This document shows, piece by piece, positions 36,721-48,345 of a stretch of DNA of 64,000 bases. This DNA is from Haematobia irritans. Taxonomy: Eukaryota > Arthropoda > Insecta > Diptera > Muscidae. Made by a program: the position numbers and the translations under genes. Position 1 is the first letter of the stretch. Each line of letters begins with the position of its first letter. A model generated the notes under the pieces. The model was not told the origin of the DNA, did no database searches, and was given only the letters and a program-made list of their open reading frames with translations. The stretch lies in assembly GCF_050003625.1 (NCBI RefSeq), contig NC_134397.1:67244669-67308668 (forward strand), given 5' to 3'.

Positions 36721-37843
36721 ATATGGGAAACATTTAAATCTGAAGCAATTTTAAGGAAACTTCGCAAAAGTTTATTTATGATTTATCGCTCGATATATAT
36801 GTATTAGAAGTTTAAGAAAATTAGAGTCATTTTTACAACTTTTCGACTAAGCAGTGGCGATTTTACAAGGAAAATGTTGGTATTTTGACCATTTTTGTCG
36901 AAATCAGAAAAACATATATATGGGAGCTATATCTAAATCTGTACCGATTTCAACCAAATGTGGCACGCTTGGCAACAATGCTAATTCTACTCCCTGTGCA
37001 AAATTTCAACTAAATCGGAGCAAAAAATTGGCCTCTGTGGTCATATGAGTGTAAATCGGGCGAACGATATATATGGGAGCTATATCTAAATCGGAACCGA
37101 TTTCAACCAAATTTGGCACGCATAGCTACAACGCTAATTCTACTCCCTGTGCAAAATTTCAATTAAATCGGAGCAAAAAATTGGTCTCTGTGGTCATTTG
37201 AGTTTAAATCGGGCGAAAGCTATATATGGAAGCTATATCTAAATCTGAACCGATTTCAACCAAATTTGACACGCATAGCTATAATGCTTATTCTACTACC
37301 TGTGCAAAATTTCAACTAAATCGGAGCAAAAAATTGGCCTCTGTGGACAAATGAGTGTAAATCGGGCGAAAGCTATATATGGGAGCTATATCTAAATCTG
37401 AACCGAGTTGGCTGATATTTTGCAAGTTTTGCGGGAAATATTCGGATGTACGGAATTTGAGGAAGATCGGTTGATATACACGCCATTTATGACCAGATCG
37501 GTGAAAAATATATGTGGCAGCTATATCTAAATCTGAACCGATTGTTTCCCAAATCAATAGGGATCGTCTTTGAGCCGAAACAGGACTCTTTACCAAATTT
37601 TAGGACAATCGGACTAAAACTGCGAGCTGTGCTTTGCACACAAAAATACACCAACAGACAGACCGACAGACAGACGGACAGACGGACAGACAGACAGACG
37701 GACATCGCTAAATCGACTCAGAATTTAATTCTAAGACAATCGGTATACTAAACGATGGGTCTCAGACTTTTCCTTCTTGGCGTTACATACAAATGCACAA
37801 ACTTATTATACCCTGTACCACAGTAGTGGTGAAGGGTATAAAA
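36721..37843 (+). mobile_element. Family B body without leader
   Basis: It starts 'AATATGGGAAACATTTAAAT' directly after the previous B terminus, so the 5' module is skipped. Four units follow, then a GACAGACGGACAGACGGAC tract and a complete hairpin (TACCCTGTACCACAGTAG / GGTGAAGGGTATA). Confidence 0.8.
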
Positions 37844-37943
37844 ATGGTAACCTGTCATAATGTTAATTTTATATATATATATTTTTTTAATTGTGTTGCA
37901 CTAAATAAATATGCCTTTATTTCAAAGTTTTAAACTGTGGCTT

Positions 37944-38177
37944 CCAGCTTCCCATCTCAGCAAAGCTGGTGATATTTCCGAGTGTTTCAAAACTTCTCTA
38001 AGTGGTTCCACTGCAATTTGGAACGGCGTTCGGACTCGGCTATAAAAAGGAGGTCCTTTGTCATTGAGCTTAACGTGAAATCGGGCAGCAGTCAGTGATA
38101 AGAGATATGTTCACCAATGTGGTATCACAATGGACTGAACAGTTTAAGACTGATACATCGGGCTGTCAACTACCCTA
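37944..38177 (+). mobile_element. tRNA-derived SINE, copy 3 (5'-truncated)
   Basis: It lacks the tRNA head. The body and 3' tail (GTGGTATCACAATGGACTGA ... ending CTACCCTA) are forward. A perfect 12-bp duplication AAACTGTGGCTT flanks it (37932-37943, 38178-38189). 5' truncation with a long duplication is typical of LINE-driven target-primed insertion. Confidence 0.9.
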
Positions 38178-38189
38178 AAACTGTGGCTT

Positions 38190-39630
38190 GGAATCAAAAT
38201 CCTTAAAGGAAAAATTTACCTTAAATCAAAGAGGGTCGTAAATTTCAAAGATTAACGTCTAAATTGAATGCAAAAAAGTATTTTTTAAAATTTAAAATAT
38301 TTTAGTTCCTTCATATTCTGTAAATGGTTTGTCCTGAAATTTAGGTTTTCATATTAGGTTAATATTGTTTTCAATATATGAAACAAATCTAAAATCATTA
38401 AATTAAAGTCAGTTTTTTGCATCCCGAAAACGTTTATGTTTCGTGCGATCGAAATCATCCATTCTTTTGCAATGGCTAAGGGCTAGCTTTGCTAACAAAT
38501 GAAAATATTTCCTTCAAAAAAGCAAAAAAAAGTCCAAACTTTGTGTTTACTAAAGCGTTTGTCTTTGTAATCTCTTCAGAAACGACGTATGATAAAAGTT
38601 TCAATTTTCCTTAGATTTCATAGCCTTCATACAAAGTGTTACAAATGCCATAAACCTCTCGATACAATCATTTATTTTCCACCTACATATCAAGGAAGTG
38701 CCTTAATAAAAGTCTTCATGGTATGTGTGTATGTGTGGTGAGTAAATATTAACGCTAAAAGAGTTTCAGTTGCTATGTATCTTGCAATGTAATTACAATG
38801 GTGTTTATAGCTTTCAGTGAAAAAGAAAACTTTAGGAGAAATGTTATAAGGATTCTAAGAACACAATTCAAACGATAGCAACACTCACTGCAGGGCATCC
38901 GAATAGAAAGAAAACCAACACACACACACTCATACCCAGTGGAAGAGGACAATGGTGAACATCCACCCCACCTTCGTTTTTGTGAAACAGAAAGACAACC
39001 GACACAAATGTTTCATGTCAGTGGGTATATGAAACGTCTTACAAAAATGAGAAGGGATACCAAAGACCTCTGCAACTATTTGCGGATACAAGAGGAGAGT
39101 GTGCATTCGAGTGTGAATGTATGTGTGCGTGTGTGTTTGTGGTTAGTTTCTCAAGGAAATGAAACTTTAGCATAAGTTTATTTCATATAAAATGGCCATT
39201 AGTGTCTCAGAGACTCTCCTTGCTCTGAGAGTTATTTACAATGCTCACACATTGACTTTTGAATAAGATCCGTTATTTGCCGTACTGTTTATTCTATCTC
39301 TGTTTAATTATTCTCCATGTGAGAAGCATTTGTCACATAAACAAAGTTCAAGGTCACCGAAGGATGATGCTAGTTAACCCTTGGCTTATAACTAATTTGA
39401 TATTATTTCTGTGGCTAACCAGAGACAGGCTGGATAGTTATTTATTGCATGTCATATGTGTTGATATAGGTCACTTGAAACCCCTTTTGATATCAATAGA
39501 AAAGCTGAGGGTAGTTGAAAAAAAAAATATTGTGAACTGAAAAAAGTCCGAAAAAGTGGTTGAGTGTAGGTGGAAGGAAAAGAGCGTGTATAAATTTATT
39601 TATGTATATTAAGTAGCTATCAACATAGGG
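38190..39630. other. About 1.4 kb without recognised features
   Basis: Less repetitive than the rest, with short CA/TG runs near 38920 and 39105-39145. Open frames of 78 and 93 codons (38939-39175, 39259-39540) have no domain and no sign of splicing that I can support. No gene is called. Confidence 0.5.
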
Positions 39631-39644
39631 TTCTACATCCGCTG

Positions 39645-40440
39645 TCATAGGGTGGCAGCGGATGTAGATCCGATCACAAAGGCTGCTGAGTCGCTTTTCA
39701 TGAGGACGTTATTCAGAGGCGAAATCTTCATCGACAGTCAAGCAGCTATAAAGGCATTGTGCAGTGCTGACATAAGGTCTAATGTAGTCAGCCGCTGTCG
39801 TAGGGAACTCAAGGTTCTCACTGAACCGCATAATATAACTCCTAGCTGGGTACCTGGGCACTATGGGATAATAGGAAATGAGGAAGCAGATGTGCTGGCA
39901 ATGGAGGGCGCTCGTGGAACGAATAATGTCCTAACGGACGTTTTTCCCCCACTATCTTCTTATCATTACAGGATAGAGGTAAAATATGATGAACTATGAC
40001 GAAGACGCTGGGTCTCTTCGGATGGTTGCGAGCAAACCAAGTTGATATGGGACGAAAAGAAACGTAGAAACTGCGAAATTTTGATGTCGATGAACAGAGA
40101 AGAATTGCGGCCATTGATTGGTATCATAACAGGACATAACACACTTGGGAAACACATGGTAAGAATATGACTTAAAGACGATGACATCTGTAGATGGTGC
40201 CTGGACCCGGAAGATACGGAGGACTCGTACCAGTTCCTGTGCCAGTGTCCAGCTTTATCCTTTTCAGGCTCTCACTGATCTGCGGGAGTGCAGCTTAAGG
40301 GACATACTTGCATTCATCAGGGCCTCTGGTTGGTTGTTCTGAGATTTCTTTCAAAGAGAACGAGCAGGATGAAGCTCTGGGACAAAGCGGACCGCATCGG
40401 AAGGAAGAAGATCGAAAGATCATATCGACGAATCACAATG
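39645..40440 (+). pseudogene. LINE 3' fragment: RNase H domain and C-terminus
   Basis: It encodes the second half of an RNase H domain: IFIDSQAAIKAL with the active-site D, then SWVPGHYGIIGNEEADVLA with the conserved H and D. A Cys-rich C-terminal motif follows (CRWCLDPEDTEDSYQFLCQC, frame open there). This architecture is known from I- and LOA-type LINEs. In-frame stops end the frame at 39999 and again near 40169 and 40277. No reverse transcriptase is left. The 5' edge has a 12-bp inverted repeat (39633-39644 and 39656-39667). Confidence 0.8.
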
Positions 40441-40459
40441 GACCTATACTGGTCTAAGT

Positions 40460-40560
40460 GGACATATTGGGCTTGCGGAGTCTCTAAGAGAAGCAAATTT
40501 CATCCAATCCGGTTGAAATTTGGAACATGGTGTTAGGCCTCACGACAATATTTTTAGTGC
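40460..40560 (-). repeat. Family A unit and repeat D fragments
   Basis: 40462-40536 is half of a reversed A unit ('TCTAAGAGAAGCAAATTTCA'). 40537-40556 (CCTCACGACAATATTTTTAG) is the reversed start of repeat D. Confidence 0.65.
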
Positions 40561-40591
40561 GATATTTAATGTCTAGTTCGGACATAGGATA

Positions 40592-41895
40592 AAGGGTGAT
40601 ACGGTCAAAATTTGGTCAATATAAACTTGACGTATTTCTTTCAATTTTGCCTTTATAAAACCTGAACACTCCTCATTTTGAAGGTGTGTGTGTATGTGTA
40701 GAATGGTGCTTCTATTTTGATTTTGGAATTCACTCTTCAGTTGTCAAAATGCCGTCCAAGCAAGAAGAGCAGCGTATCAAAATTTTGCTCGCGCATCGCG
40801 AAAATCCGAGCTACTTGCACGCAAAGCTGGCAAACTCGCTAAAAGGTGCCAAATCAACCGTTACAAATGTAATTAAAGTGTTTGGGGAACGTTTGTCGAC
40901 AGCCAGGAAGTCTGGATCGGGGGGAAATCGAAAACCGGAAGCCGCTGAGACGAAAAAGAGAGTTGCCGGTAGTTTCAAGCGAAACCCTAACCTCTCCCTC
41001 CGAGATGCTGCAAATAAGCTGGGTGTATCGTCTACAACCGTGCATCGAGCCAAAAAACGAGCCGGACTATCGACTTACAAGAAGGTGGTGACTCCAAATC
41101 GCGATGATAAAAAAAATACGACGGCCAAAGCGCGATCCCGGAGGTTGTACACGACGATGCTGACGAAGTTTGACTGCGTGGTAATGGACGACGAAACCTA
41201 CGTCAAAGCCGACTACAAGCAGCTTCCGGGACAGGAGTTTTATACGGCAAAAGGAAGGGGAAAGGTAGCAGATATTTTCAAGCACATAAAACTGTCAAAG
41301 TTCGCAAAGAAATATCTGGTTTGGCAAGCCATCTGTACCTGTGGCTTGTAAAGCAGCATTTTCATAGCTTCCGGGACTGTCAACCAAGAAATTTACGTGA
41401 AAGAGTGTTTGAATAAACGTCTGCTGCCTTTCCTGAAGAAACACGGTTGTTCCGTACTGTTTTGGCCGGATTTGGCATCTTGCCATTACGGTAAAAAGGC
41501 CATGGAGTGGTACGCCGCCAACAACGTGCAGGTGGTTCCCAAGGACAAGAACCCTCCCAACACGCCAGAGCTCCGCCCAATTGAGAAATACTGGGCTATT
41601 GTCAAGCGGAACCTAAAGAAGACCAAAAAAACTGCTAAGGATGAGCAGCAGTTCAAGGCAAACTGGCTTTCTGCGGCGAAGAAGGTGGACAAGGTGGCTG
41701 TACAAAATCTGATGGCAGGTGTCAAGCGTGAGGCCCGGCAATTCGGATTTGGAAAAGCGAAAGCCTAACTGAATATTTTTCCTGAATTTTATACTAATTG
41801 AACTTGAAAAAGAAATTTAATTTGATTTTTTAAATAAACGATTTCACCGATTTACACGCGTTTTCCCTTGACCAAATTTTGACCGTATCACCCTT
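40592..41895 (+). mobile_element. DD37E Tc1/mariner element, copy 2 (best preserved)
   Basis: Perfect 28-bp terminal inverted repeats (AAGGGTGATACGGTCAAAAT + TTGGTCAA), TA on both sides (40590-40591, 41896-41897), 1304 bp. Confidence 0.96.
40749..41768 (+). pseudogene. DD37E transposase, copy 2 (single nonsense codon)
   Basis: ATG at 40749, 339 sense/nonsense codons to the stop at 41766-41768. Helix-turn-helix-like DNA-binding segments lie in the first about 115 residues. The catalytic residues are D148 (MDDETYV), D241 (WPDLASCHYG) and E279 (RPIEKYWA), with 37 residues between the last two, hence DD37E. Elements with this spacing (ITmD37E) were described from mosquitoes and other insects. 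The only break I see is TAA at 41349-41351, where copies 1 and 3 have AAA, after CTCGL. The rest stays in frame, so loss of function looks very recent. Confidence 0.94.
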
Positions 41896-41897
41896 TA

Positions 41898-42473
41898 TAT
41901 CCATTCCAAGTTTTAGTGTAGGCTTAAATCGCTATACACATGCAAGGCTTTCCCGGAAATACCATTACCCCACTATAACATTTCCTTCGTACTATTTCTG
42001 GCCCACACTAGTATATGACAGATGATATCCCCATAAATTTTTCCACTGTACTTGAATCTATATAGGAGATTTTATTTTTAGATTTTATTGACGCGGCACC
42101 ATTAGAAGAACATAAATTGAACATTTCAATTGAATCATCAATTCACTGAAATTGTCCATCTTCCATCAATTGGTATTGTTTTGATTTCTTTTCATTAAAA
42201 AAATCAAAGTAGTCACCTCCACGTCATTAAGAAATGTCAAGAATCCACTCAATTAATTTTTTTAATAACAAACAAAAGCTAAACGAGACATTGACCTACA
42301 TTGTGAAGCACAAAAAAAACAACGTTCGCCAAATGGCAAATAAAAAACAAATTGATGATTTCATTTAGAATTATGTGTGTGACCATTAATAAAACCAAGA
42401 ACACCAATTTATCGCAATATGTTTTATCTGTAAAAATAGAAATGCATCAAAATATAATAAGGAAAAACCAAAA
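41898..42473. other. AT-rich spacer without recognised features
   Basis: No gene or named repeat is recognised. Confidence 0.4.
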
Positions 42474-42990
42474 AACAAGTAAATTCTGCCGGGACGAAAC
42501 TTAAATACCCACCACTATAGATCCCAGATATCAATTTTCTTTGAGAGAATCTTCTCGTAACGTCAAATTTGCTTTATATTGTTCCGCGTTCCAATATATA
42601 GCCTCCCTATAGGCCAATCTCTCGATTTCTGTTCTAGAGCATATAGACTCAATTTTTACAGATTTTACTGAAGTTTGCAACCTAGAGATATTTTAGGTCC
42701 ATCCGCCATGACTTTTATTGCGAATAAAAAATGGGAAATGGTAAAACATTGCAGATTTGGTTAATATCGGGTCTGCAGTAAATTGTAGGGGCTACATTAC
42801 TTTGCTATAAACATTTGAGGCCATCAATTTAATATAATGGACCTTAAGTGATTTTATTGGATCAAACGCCTCTCTCAAGACAATCGGTTCAAATGATACG
42901 CTTTCCGAAGTTAAATAAACAATATCGTCTTTCATATGATTCGAAACCTAAATTCTGCAGATTTATACAGTGAATGGTTATTGATCGAAA
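42474..42990 (+). repeat. Diverged family C-like element
   Basis: The leader remnant AACAAGTAAATTCTGCCGGG and TACCCACCACTATAG is followed by a decayed array ('TTTTAGGTCCA', 'CCTCCCTATAGGCCAATCTC'). The array motifs read in reverse relative to the leader, as in other inverted copies here. Confidence 0.5.
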
Positions 42991-43016
42991 TGGAAAATTT
43001 TAAGTACTCTACACTG

Positions 43017-43238
43017 AAAAAAATATTGTCGTGAGGTCAAAGATTTCATGTCTTTAAAATACGAATGCAAATTTTGCTTAGCATAGAAGACGCATTTCTC
43101 TAATATAAAGTTTTTTCCTTATTCAAAAGTCGATAAACTTTTCAATGAAGTCATATTGTCCTTATAATTAAGTGATTTGACTTAAAAAAGAGTATCATAA
43201 CATGAAAGAAAAAATTTTTGGGCTAAGGTCAACTTAAA
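43017..43238 (+). repeat. Dispersed repeat D, copy 2
   Basis: Starts CACTGAAAAAAATATTGTCG, then 'GAGGTCAAAGATTTC' and 'AAAATACGAATGCAAATTTT', colinear with 29205-29425. DD37E copy 3 inserted at its right end. Confidence 0.7.
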
Positions 43239-43241
43239 TTA

Positions 43242-44515
43242 AAGGGTGATACGGTCAAAATTTGGTCAATATAAACTTTTTTCGTATTTCTTTCAATTTT
43301 GCATTTAAAAAAACTGAACACTCCTCATTTTGAAGGTGAGTGTGTGTAGAATGTTGCTCCTATTTTGATTTTGGAATTCACTCTTCAGTTGTCAAAATGC
43401 CGTCCAAGCAAGAAGAGCAGCGTATCAAAATTTTGCTCGCGCATCGCGAAAATACGAGCTACTCGCACGCAAAGCTGGCCAAATCGCTAAAAGTTGCCAA
43501 ATCAACCGTTACAAATGTAATTAAAGTGTTTGGGGAACGTTTGTCGACAGCCAGGAAGTCTGGATCGGGGGGAAATCGAAAACCGGAAGCCGCTGAGACG
43601 ACAAAGAGAGTTGCCGGTAGTTTCAAGCGAAACCCTAACCTCTCTCTCCGAGATGCCGCAAATAAGCTGGGTGTGTCGTCTACAACCGTGCATCGAGCCA
43701 AAAAACGAGACGGAATATCGACTTACAAGAAGGTAGTGACTCCAAATCGCGATGATAAACAAAATACGACGGCCAAAGCGCGATCCCGGAGGCTGTACAC
43801 GACGATGCTGACGAAGTTTGACTGCTTGGTAATTGACGACGAAACCTACGTCAAAGCCCACTACAAGCAGCTTCCGGGACTGGAGCTTTATACGGCAAAA
43901 GGAAGGGGAAAGGTAGCAGATATTTTCAAGCACATAAAACTGTCAAAGTTCGCAAAGAAATATCTGGTTTGGCAAGCCATCTGTACCTGTAGCTTAAAAA
44001 GCAGCATTTTCATAGCTTCCGGGACTGTCAACCAAGAAATTTACGTGAAGGAGTGTTTGAATAAACGTCTGCTGCCTTTCTTGAAGAAACACGGTTGTTC
44101 CGTACTGTTTTGGCCGGCATTGGCATCTTGCCATTACGGTAAAAAGGCCATGGAGTGGTACGCCGCCAACAACGTGCAGGTGGTTCCCAAGGACAAGAAC
44201 CCTCCCAACACGCCAGAGCTCCGCCCAATTGAGAAATACTGGGCTATTGTCAAGCGGAACCTAAAGAAGACCAAAAAACTGCTAAGGACGAGCAGCAGTT
44301 CAAGGCAAACTGGCTTTCTGCGGCGCAGAAGGTGGACAAGGTGTCAAGCGTGAGGCCCGGCAATTCAGATTTGGAAAAGCGAAAGCCTAACTGAATATTT
44401 TTCCTGAATTTTATACTAATTGAACTTGAAACAGAAATTTAATTTGATTTTTTAAATAAACGATTTCACAGATTTACACGCGTTTTCCCTTGACCAAATT
44501 TTGACCGTATCACCC
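43242..44515 (+). mobile_element. DD37E Tc1/mariner element, copy 3
   Basis: The left inverted repeat is complete, with TA at 43240-43241. The right repeat ends CGTATCACCC without the last two T and without TA, so the right border is eroded. 1274 bp. Confidence 0.93.
43397..44390 (+). pseudogene. DD37E transposase, copy 3 (catalytic Asp lost, frameshifts)
   Basis: ATG at 43397. The frame is open further than in the other copies (to 44353), but the second catalytic Asp is Ala: GCA at 44117-44119 gives WPALASCHYG. One A is missing from an A-run near 44272-44277, which shifts the frame just after the catalytic E region. 25 bp are deleted near 44336-44345 between two AGGTG direct repeats. The long open frame is therefore misleading. 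Substitution, frameshift and deletion each abolish or impair function. Confidence 0.93.
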
Positions 44516-44525
44516 ACCCAAATTA

Positions 44526-45789
44526 CGCCTTGACTTAAAATCTTAAATCTGTAGTTTTTTCCGCATTTATTTAAATACGATGAGTAAAATCTGGAACTTG
44601 TACTTTCAGTTTGAAGCAATTTTCATGATCAGTGCGCCTGCTATACCCTGAAAGAAGTGTTTTCTTTTTTGAGAAACGTAATTTTAGACAAGCAAAGTTT
44701 TCTTTTGACACAAATTTTAGAGACAATCGTTGAATAAACGAAAACTCTTTATAAGAAAAAGAAATTTCGTTTGTCTAAAATTTTATTATAGATTACTAAT
44801 TTCCAGCAAATCGGATAAAAACTACGGATTCTAGAAGCCCAAGAAATAAAGCCGGGAGATCGGTGTATATGGGGGCTATACCAAAACATGAACCGATAGG
44901 CACCATTTGCTACTCACATATTTGTGATCTTAAAATACCTCCAGATTTTCAATTTCAAACAAATCGGCCAGAAAATATAGTCTCTAGACGCCCAAGAAGT
45001 AAAAATCGAGATATCAGTCTATTTGGGGGTTATACCAAAAAATGGACCGATATACCTCAATTTCGGCACTCTTATTTGTGGTCTAAAAATCCCTATAGAT
45101 TTCGAATTTTAGGCAAATCATGTAATAAATACAGTTTATTGTAGCTCAAGAATTTCAGGCAAATCGGATGTTAAATATAGTTTCTAGAAGCCCAAGAAGC
45201 AAATGGGAGATCGGTATATATGGGGGCTATACCAAAAAAATGGACCGATGGGCACCATTTTCGGCACACCTTTTTATGGTCCCAAAAGAACTCTACATTT
45301 TCAATTTCAGGAAAATCGGATAGAAAATATAGTTTCTAGAAGCCCAAGAAGCTAAATTGGAAAATCAGTCTCTATGGGGGCTATATCAAAACATGGATCG
45401 ATGAGCACCATTTTCGGCACACCTTTTTATGGTCCTCAAATACCTCTATATTTTAAATTTCAGGCAAATTGGATAAAAACCACGGTTTTTATAGGTCCAA
45501 GACTCCAAATCGGGAGGTTGGTTTATAATGGGGCTATATCAAAACATGGACCTATGCGGACCATTTTCGACACACCTCTTTATGGTCCCAAAATACCTTT
45601 AGATTTTCAATTTCATACAAATCGGATAGAAAATACTGTTTCTAGAGGCGTAAAAAGCAAAATCGGGAGATCGGTCTATATGGGGGCTATACCAAAACAT
45701 GAACCGATATGGACCATTTTCGACACACCTCTTTACAGTCCCACAATACCTCTAGATTTCCAATTTCAGGCAAATCGGATGGTAAATAT
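44526..45789 (+). mobile_element. Family C element (subtype with extra insert), left part
   Basis: It starts inside the leader-proximal region and has an insert at 44660-44790 ('GTTTTCTTTTTTGAGAAACG', 'TTTTAGACAAGCAAAGTTTT') that is also found, reversed, in 61325-61460. An array of 153-bp units follows to 45789, where a 3.1-kb hAT-like element splits it. It resumes at 48892. Confidence 0.75.
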
Positions 45790-45816
45790 TAGAGCATTGC
45801 ATGAGAACATTCATTC

Positions 45817-46702
45817 CAGTGTTGCCAATTTGGTGCTTTTAGCATCAAATTTAGTGCTTTTTGATTTCTAAAAAGCACCAAATTGCCTTTTTGGTGCCTT
45901 TTCAAAAAAAGCACCAACTTGGTGCTTTCTGGCATTTTCATTTAGTGCTTTTGGTGCTTTTTTTATTTTGAACAGTATTAAGTAATTGATACAAAAATTT
46001 TGATTAGACATTCAAGAGCTGAAGAAACTCAAATTTATTGCCAAATATAGAATTTGATTATTATGAAGTTGGTATTGATTTTTTTAATCAATATTCTGTA
46101 GGAAAGTCGAACAATGAGTGCCGAATTTTTGAATTTGGTAAAGATGTCATTAAAAACGTTTGTATTAAATTCACAAAAGCACGCACAATTGAAATAAGCA
46201 ATGGACTCGTTCCATATATTAATATTTTGAAAGTTGAAAAACATCACTGATCAAAATGAATTGGACGAAAGCATTAAAACTGATCAAAGTGTATACTTGA
46301 ATAGCGGTTCATAATGGTGAGTACTAAGTTTGAGTTTTGCCGCTAAAGTGAAAACTATATCAGTAAAAAAGGCATAAAATTATGCAAAGTTGCTGCAAAT
46401 TTTATTATAACTTGATGGGGTATAGCCAAAAGCAAATTTTCACAAAAGTTTGTATTCCTTAAAATGAATTATTAAAGAAAAGTAATTGTGAAAAAATGAC
46501 TATTTTAGGAGTTAAACTCGATCTTAATACCCACCCTCACTTCATAAAATTCAATTCACAAAAGTTCTATAATACATCTTCGGATTTTTTTTTTTTTTTT
46601 TTTAGTAGAGCATTTAATTTTCGATTTTGTGGTGGAAGATGGTATGTTAGAATTTATAAAATATTTTTGGTGCTTTTTGGTCATGGGGAGTTGGCAACAC
46701 TG
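45817..46702. mobile_element. hAT-like element (CAGTGTTGCCAA ends), nested
   Basis: The ends CAGTGTTGCCAATTTGGTGC and (reverse) CAGTGTTGCCAACTCC are flanked by a perfect 8-bp duplication ATTCATTC (45809-45816, 46703-46710). 'TTTGGTGCTTTT' motifs cluster at the left and recur at the right end. A 70-codon frame at 46038-46250 may be a transposase remnant, but I cannot identify it. 886 bp. Confidence 0.85.
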
Positions 46703-46710
46703 ATTCATTC

Positions 46711-47224
46711 ATAGCGCACACAACTGCACTCATGAAACGGTTCGAGAAGACTGAATAATCTTCGTTGATCGAATGAATAGAATGAGAACACTGGCTTGAT
46801 CGAATCGGTTCGAATGAATGTAAATGTATGAATGAGACATGGTTTGAATCACACCCAATAATTCAGTATCGAGTGAATGTTGTTGTGACGTCACATCATT
46901 GAAGTTGTGTATTTGTTTCCATTCTCGGTCGCAAGCAAACATTCGATTGCATTTGGTGAAACGGGATAATCGAGAATACTCGAACATTTAGCGGGAGTTT
47001 CAGGAATTTGCAAAGTTCTCGAGTATGTTATGACAAAAAATGGAATCATGCTTAATGAGAAAAGAAGTCATACAGTTTGTGTTTCTTTAGATATAAGTGT
47101 GTAATTAATAGTTAAGCTTATTGACGATAAAATGAGTAACTCTAACAAGGTAAATGTTTAAAATTTTTATGTTTTTATATGTAACTAGCAAAAGTACATT
47201 TATTTTTGTATTTTGTGTCTGTTT
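46711..47224. other. Subterminal region of the large hAT-like element
   Basis: It contains many 'TTCGAA/GTTCGA/ATCGAA' motifs (46740-46990), mirrored at 48650-48870. No coding capacity. Confidence 0.5.
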
Positions 47225-47870
47225 TTTATAACATCCACCATAGGAAGGGGGTATATTAAGTTTGTCATTCCGTTTGTAATACATCGAAATATTGCTCTAA
47301 GTCCCCATAAAGTATATATATTCTGGGTCGCGGTGAAATTCTGAGTCGATCTACGCATGTCCGTCCGACCGTCTGTTGAAATCACGCTAACTTCCGAACG
47401 AAACAAGCTATCAACTTGAAACTTGGCATAAGTAGTTGTCATTGATGTAGGTCGGATGGTATTGCAAACGGGCCATATATTATCAAAATTTTATTTGTAT
47501 AGAAAATTTTATCAACATTGTATTTCTATAGAAAATTTTATCAACATTGTATTTCTATAGAAAATTTTATCAAAATTTTATTTCTATAGAAAACTTTGTG
47601 AAAATTTTATTTCTATAAAAATTTTTATCAAAATTTTATTTCTATAGAAAATTTTATCAAAATTTTATTTCTATAAAAAATGTCATAATTTTATGTCTAT
47701 TAAAATTTGGTCAAAATGTTATTTCTATAGAAAAAGTTGTTAACATCTATAAAAAAATTTATCAAAATTCTATTTCTATAGAAAATTTTGTCAAAATTTT
47801 ATTTCTATAGAAAATTTTGTCAAAATTTTATTTTTATAGAAAATTTTATCAACATTATATTTGTATAGTT
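47225..47870 (-). repeat. Reversed A tail followed by 29-bp satellite
   Basis: 47225-47481 is a reversed A 3' end (CCACCATAGGAAGGGGGTAT, GTCCGTCCGACCGTCTGTTG). 47482-47870 holds about 13 satellite units in the same orientation, with the 153-bp array lost between them. Confidence 0.75.
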
Positions 47871-48024
47871 CGGCTTGAGGTTATATGAATAAAAACAGAT
47901 GTTGTTGTTTTTTTGAGTTGTATTTTTATTTAATATTATCCAATATTTCGAAACATCTCCGATGTTCGTCTTCAGGGAAATTTTTTTAGAAGTAAAGAAC
48001 AATGAACTTATTCGCAAACGAGTA
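47871..48024. repeat. Insert with 'ACATCTCCGATGT' hairpin motif
   Basis: It splits the satellite. It contains AATATTTCGAAACATCTCCG followed by ATGTTCGTCTTCAGGG, a short stem (ACATC/GATGT) next to a GAAAC motif. Similar motifs occur in 3' regions of various retroelements, but I cannot assign it. Confidence 0.4.
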
Positions 48025-48345
48025 AATCTATAAAAAAAATTTATTTCTATAGAAAATTATTAACATTTTATTTCTATAGAAATTTTTCTCAAAATTGTAT
48101 TTCTATAGAAAATTTTGTCAACATCGTATTTCTATAAAAAATTTAATCAAAATTTTATTTCTATAGATAATTTTATCAAAAATTTTATTTCTATAGAAAA
48201 TTTGGTCAAAATTTTATTTCTCTAGCAAATTTTATCAACATTTTATTTCTATAAAAAATTTTGTGAAAATTTTATTTCAATAGAAAATTTTGTCGACATT
48301 TTATTTCTATGGAAAATTTTGTCAAAATTTTATTTCTATAGACAA
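48025..48345 (-). repeat. 29-bp satellite array
   Basis: About 11 units of TTTTATTTCTATAGAAAATT. The remainder to 48640 has no recognised feature beyond a scrap of repeat D at about 48355-48390. Confidence 0.85.

Noticed and set aside
38939..39540. Two open frames (78 and 93 codons) in a less repetitive stretch, considered as exons
   Set aside because: No recognisable domain, no convincing splice sites, CA/TG-rich composition.
43340..44353. The longest DD37E frame read as an intact transposase
   Set aside because: The second catalytic Asp is Ala, the C-terminus is frameshifted and 25 bp are deleted. The codons before the ATG at 43397 are untranslated leader.
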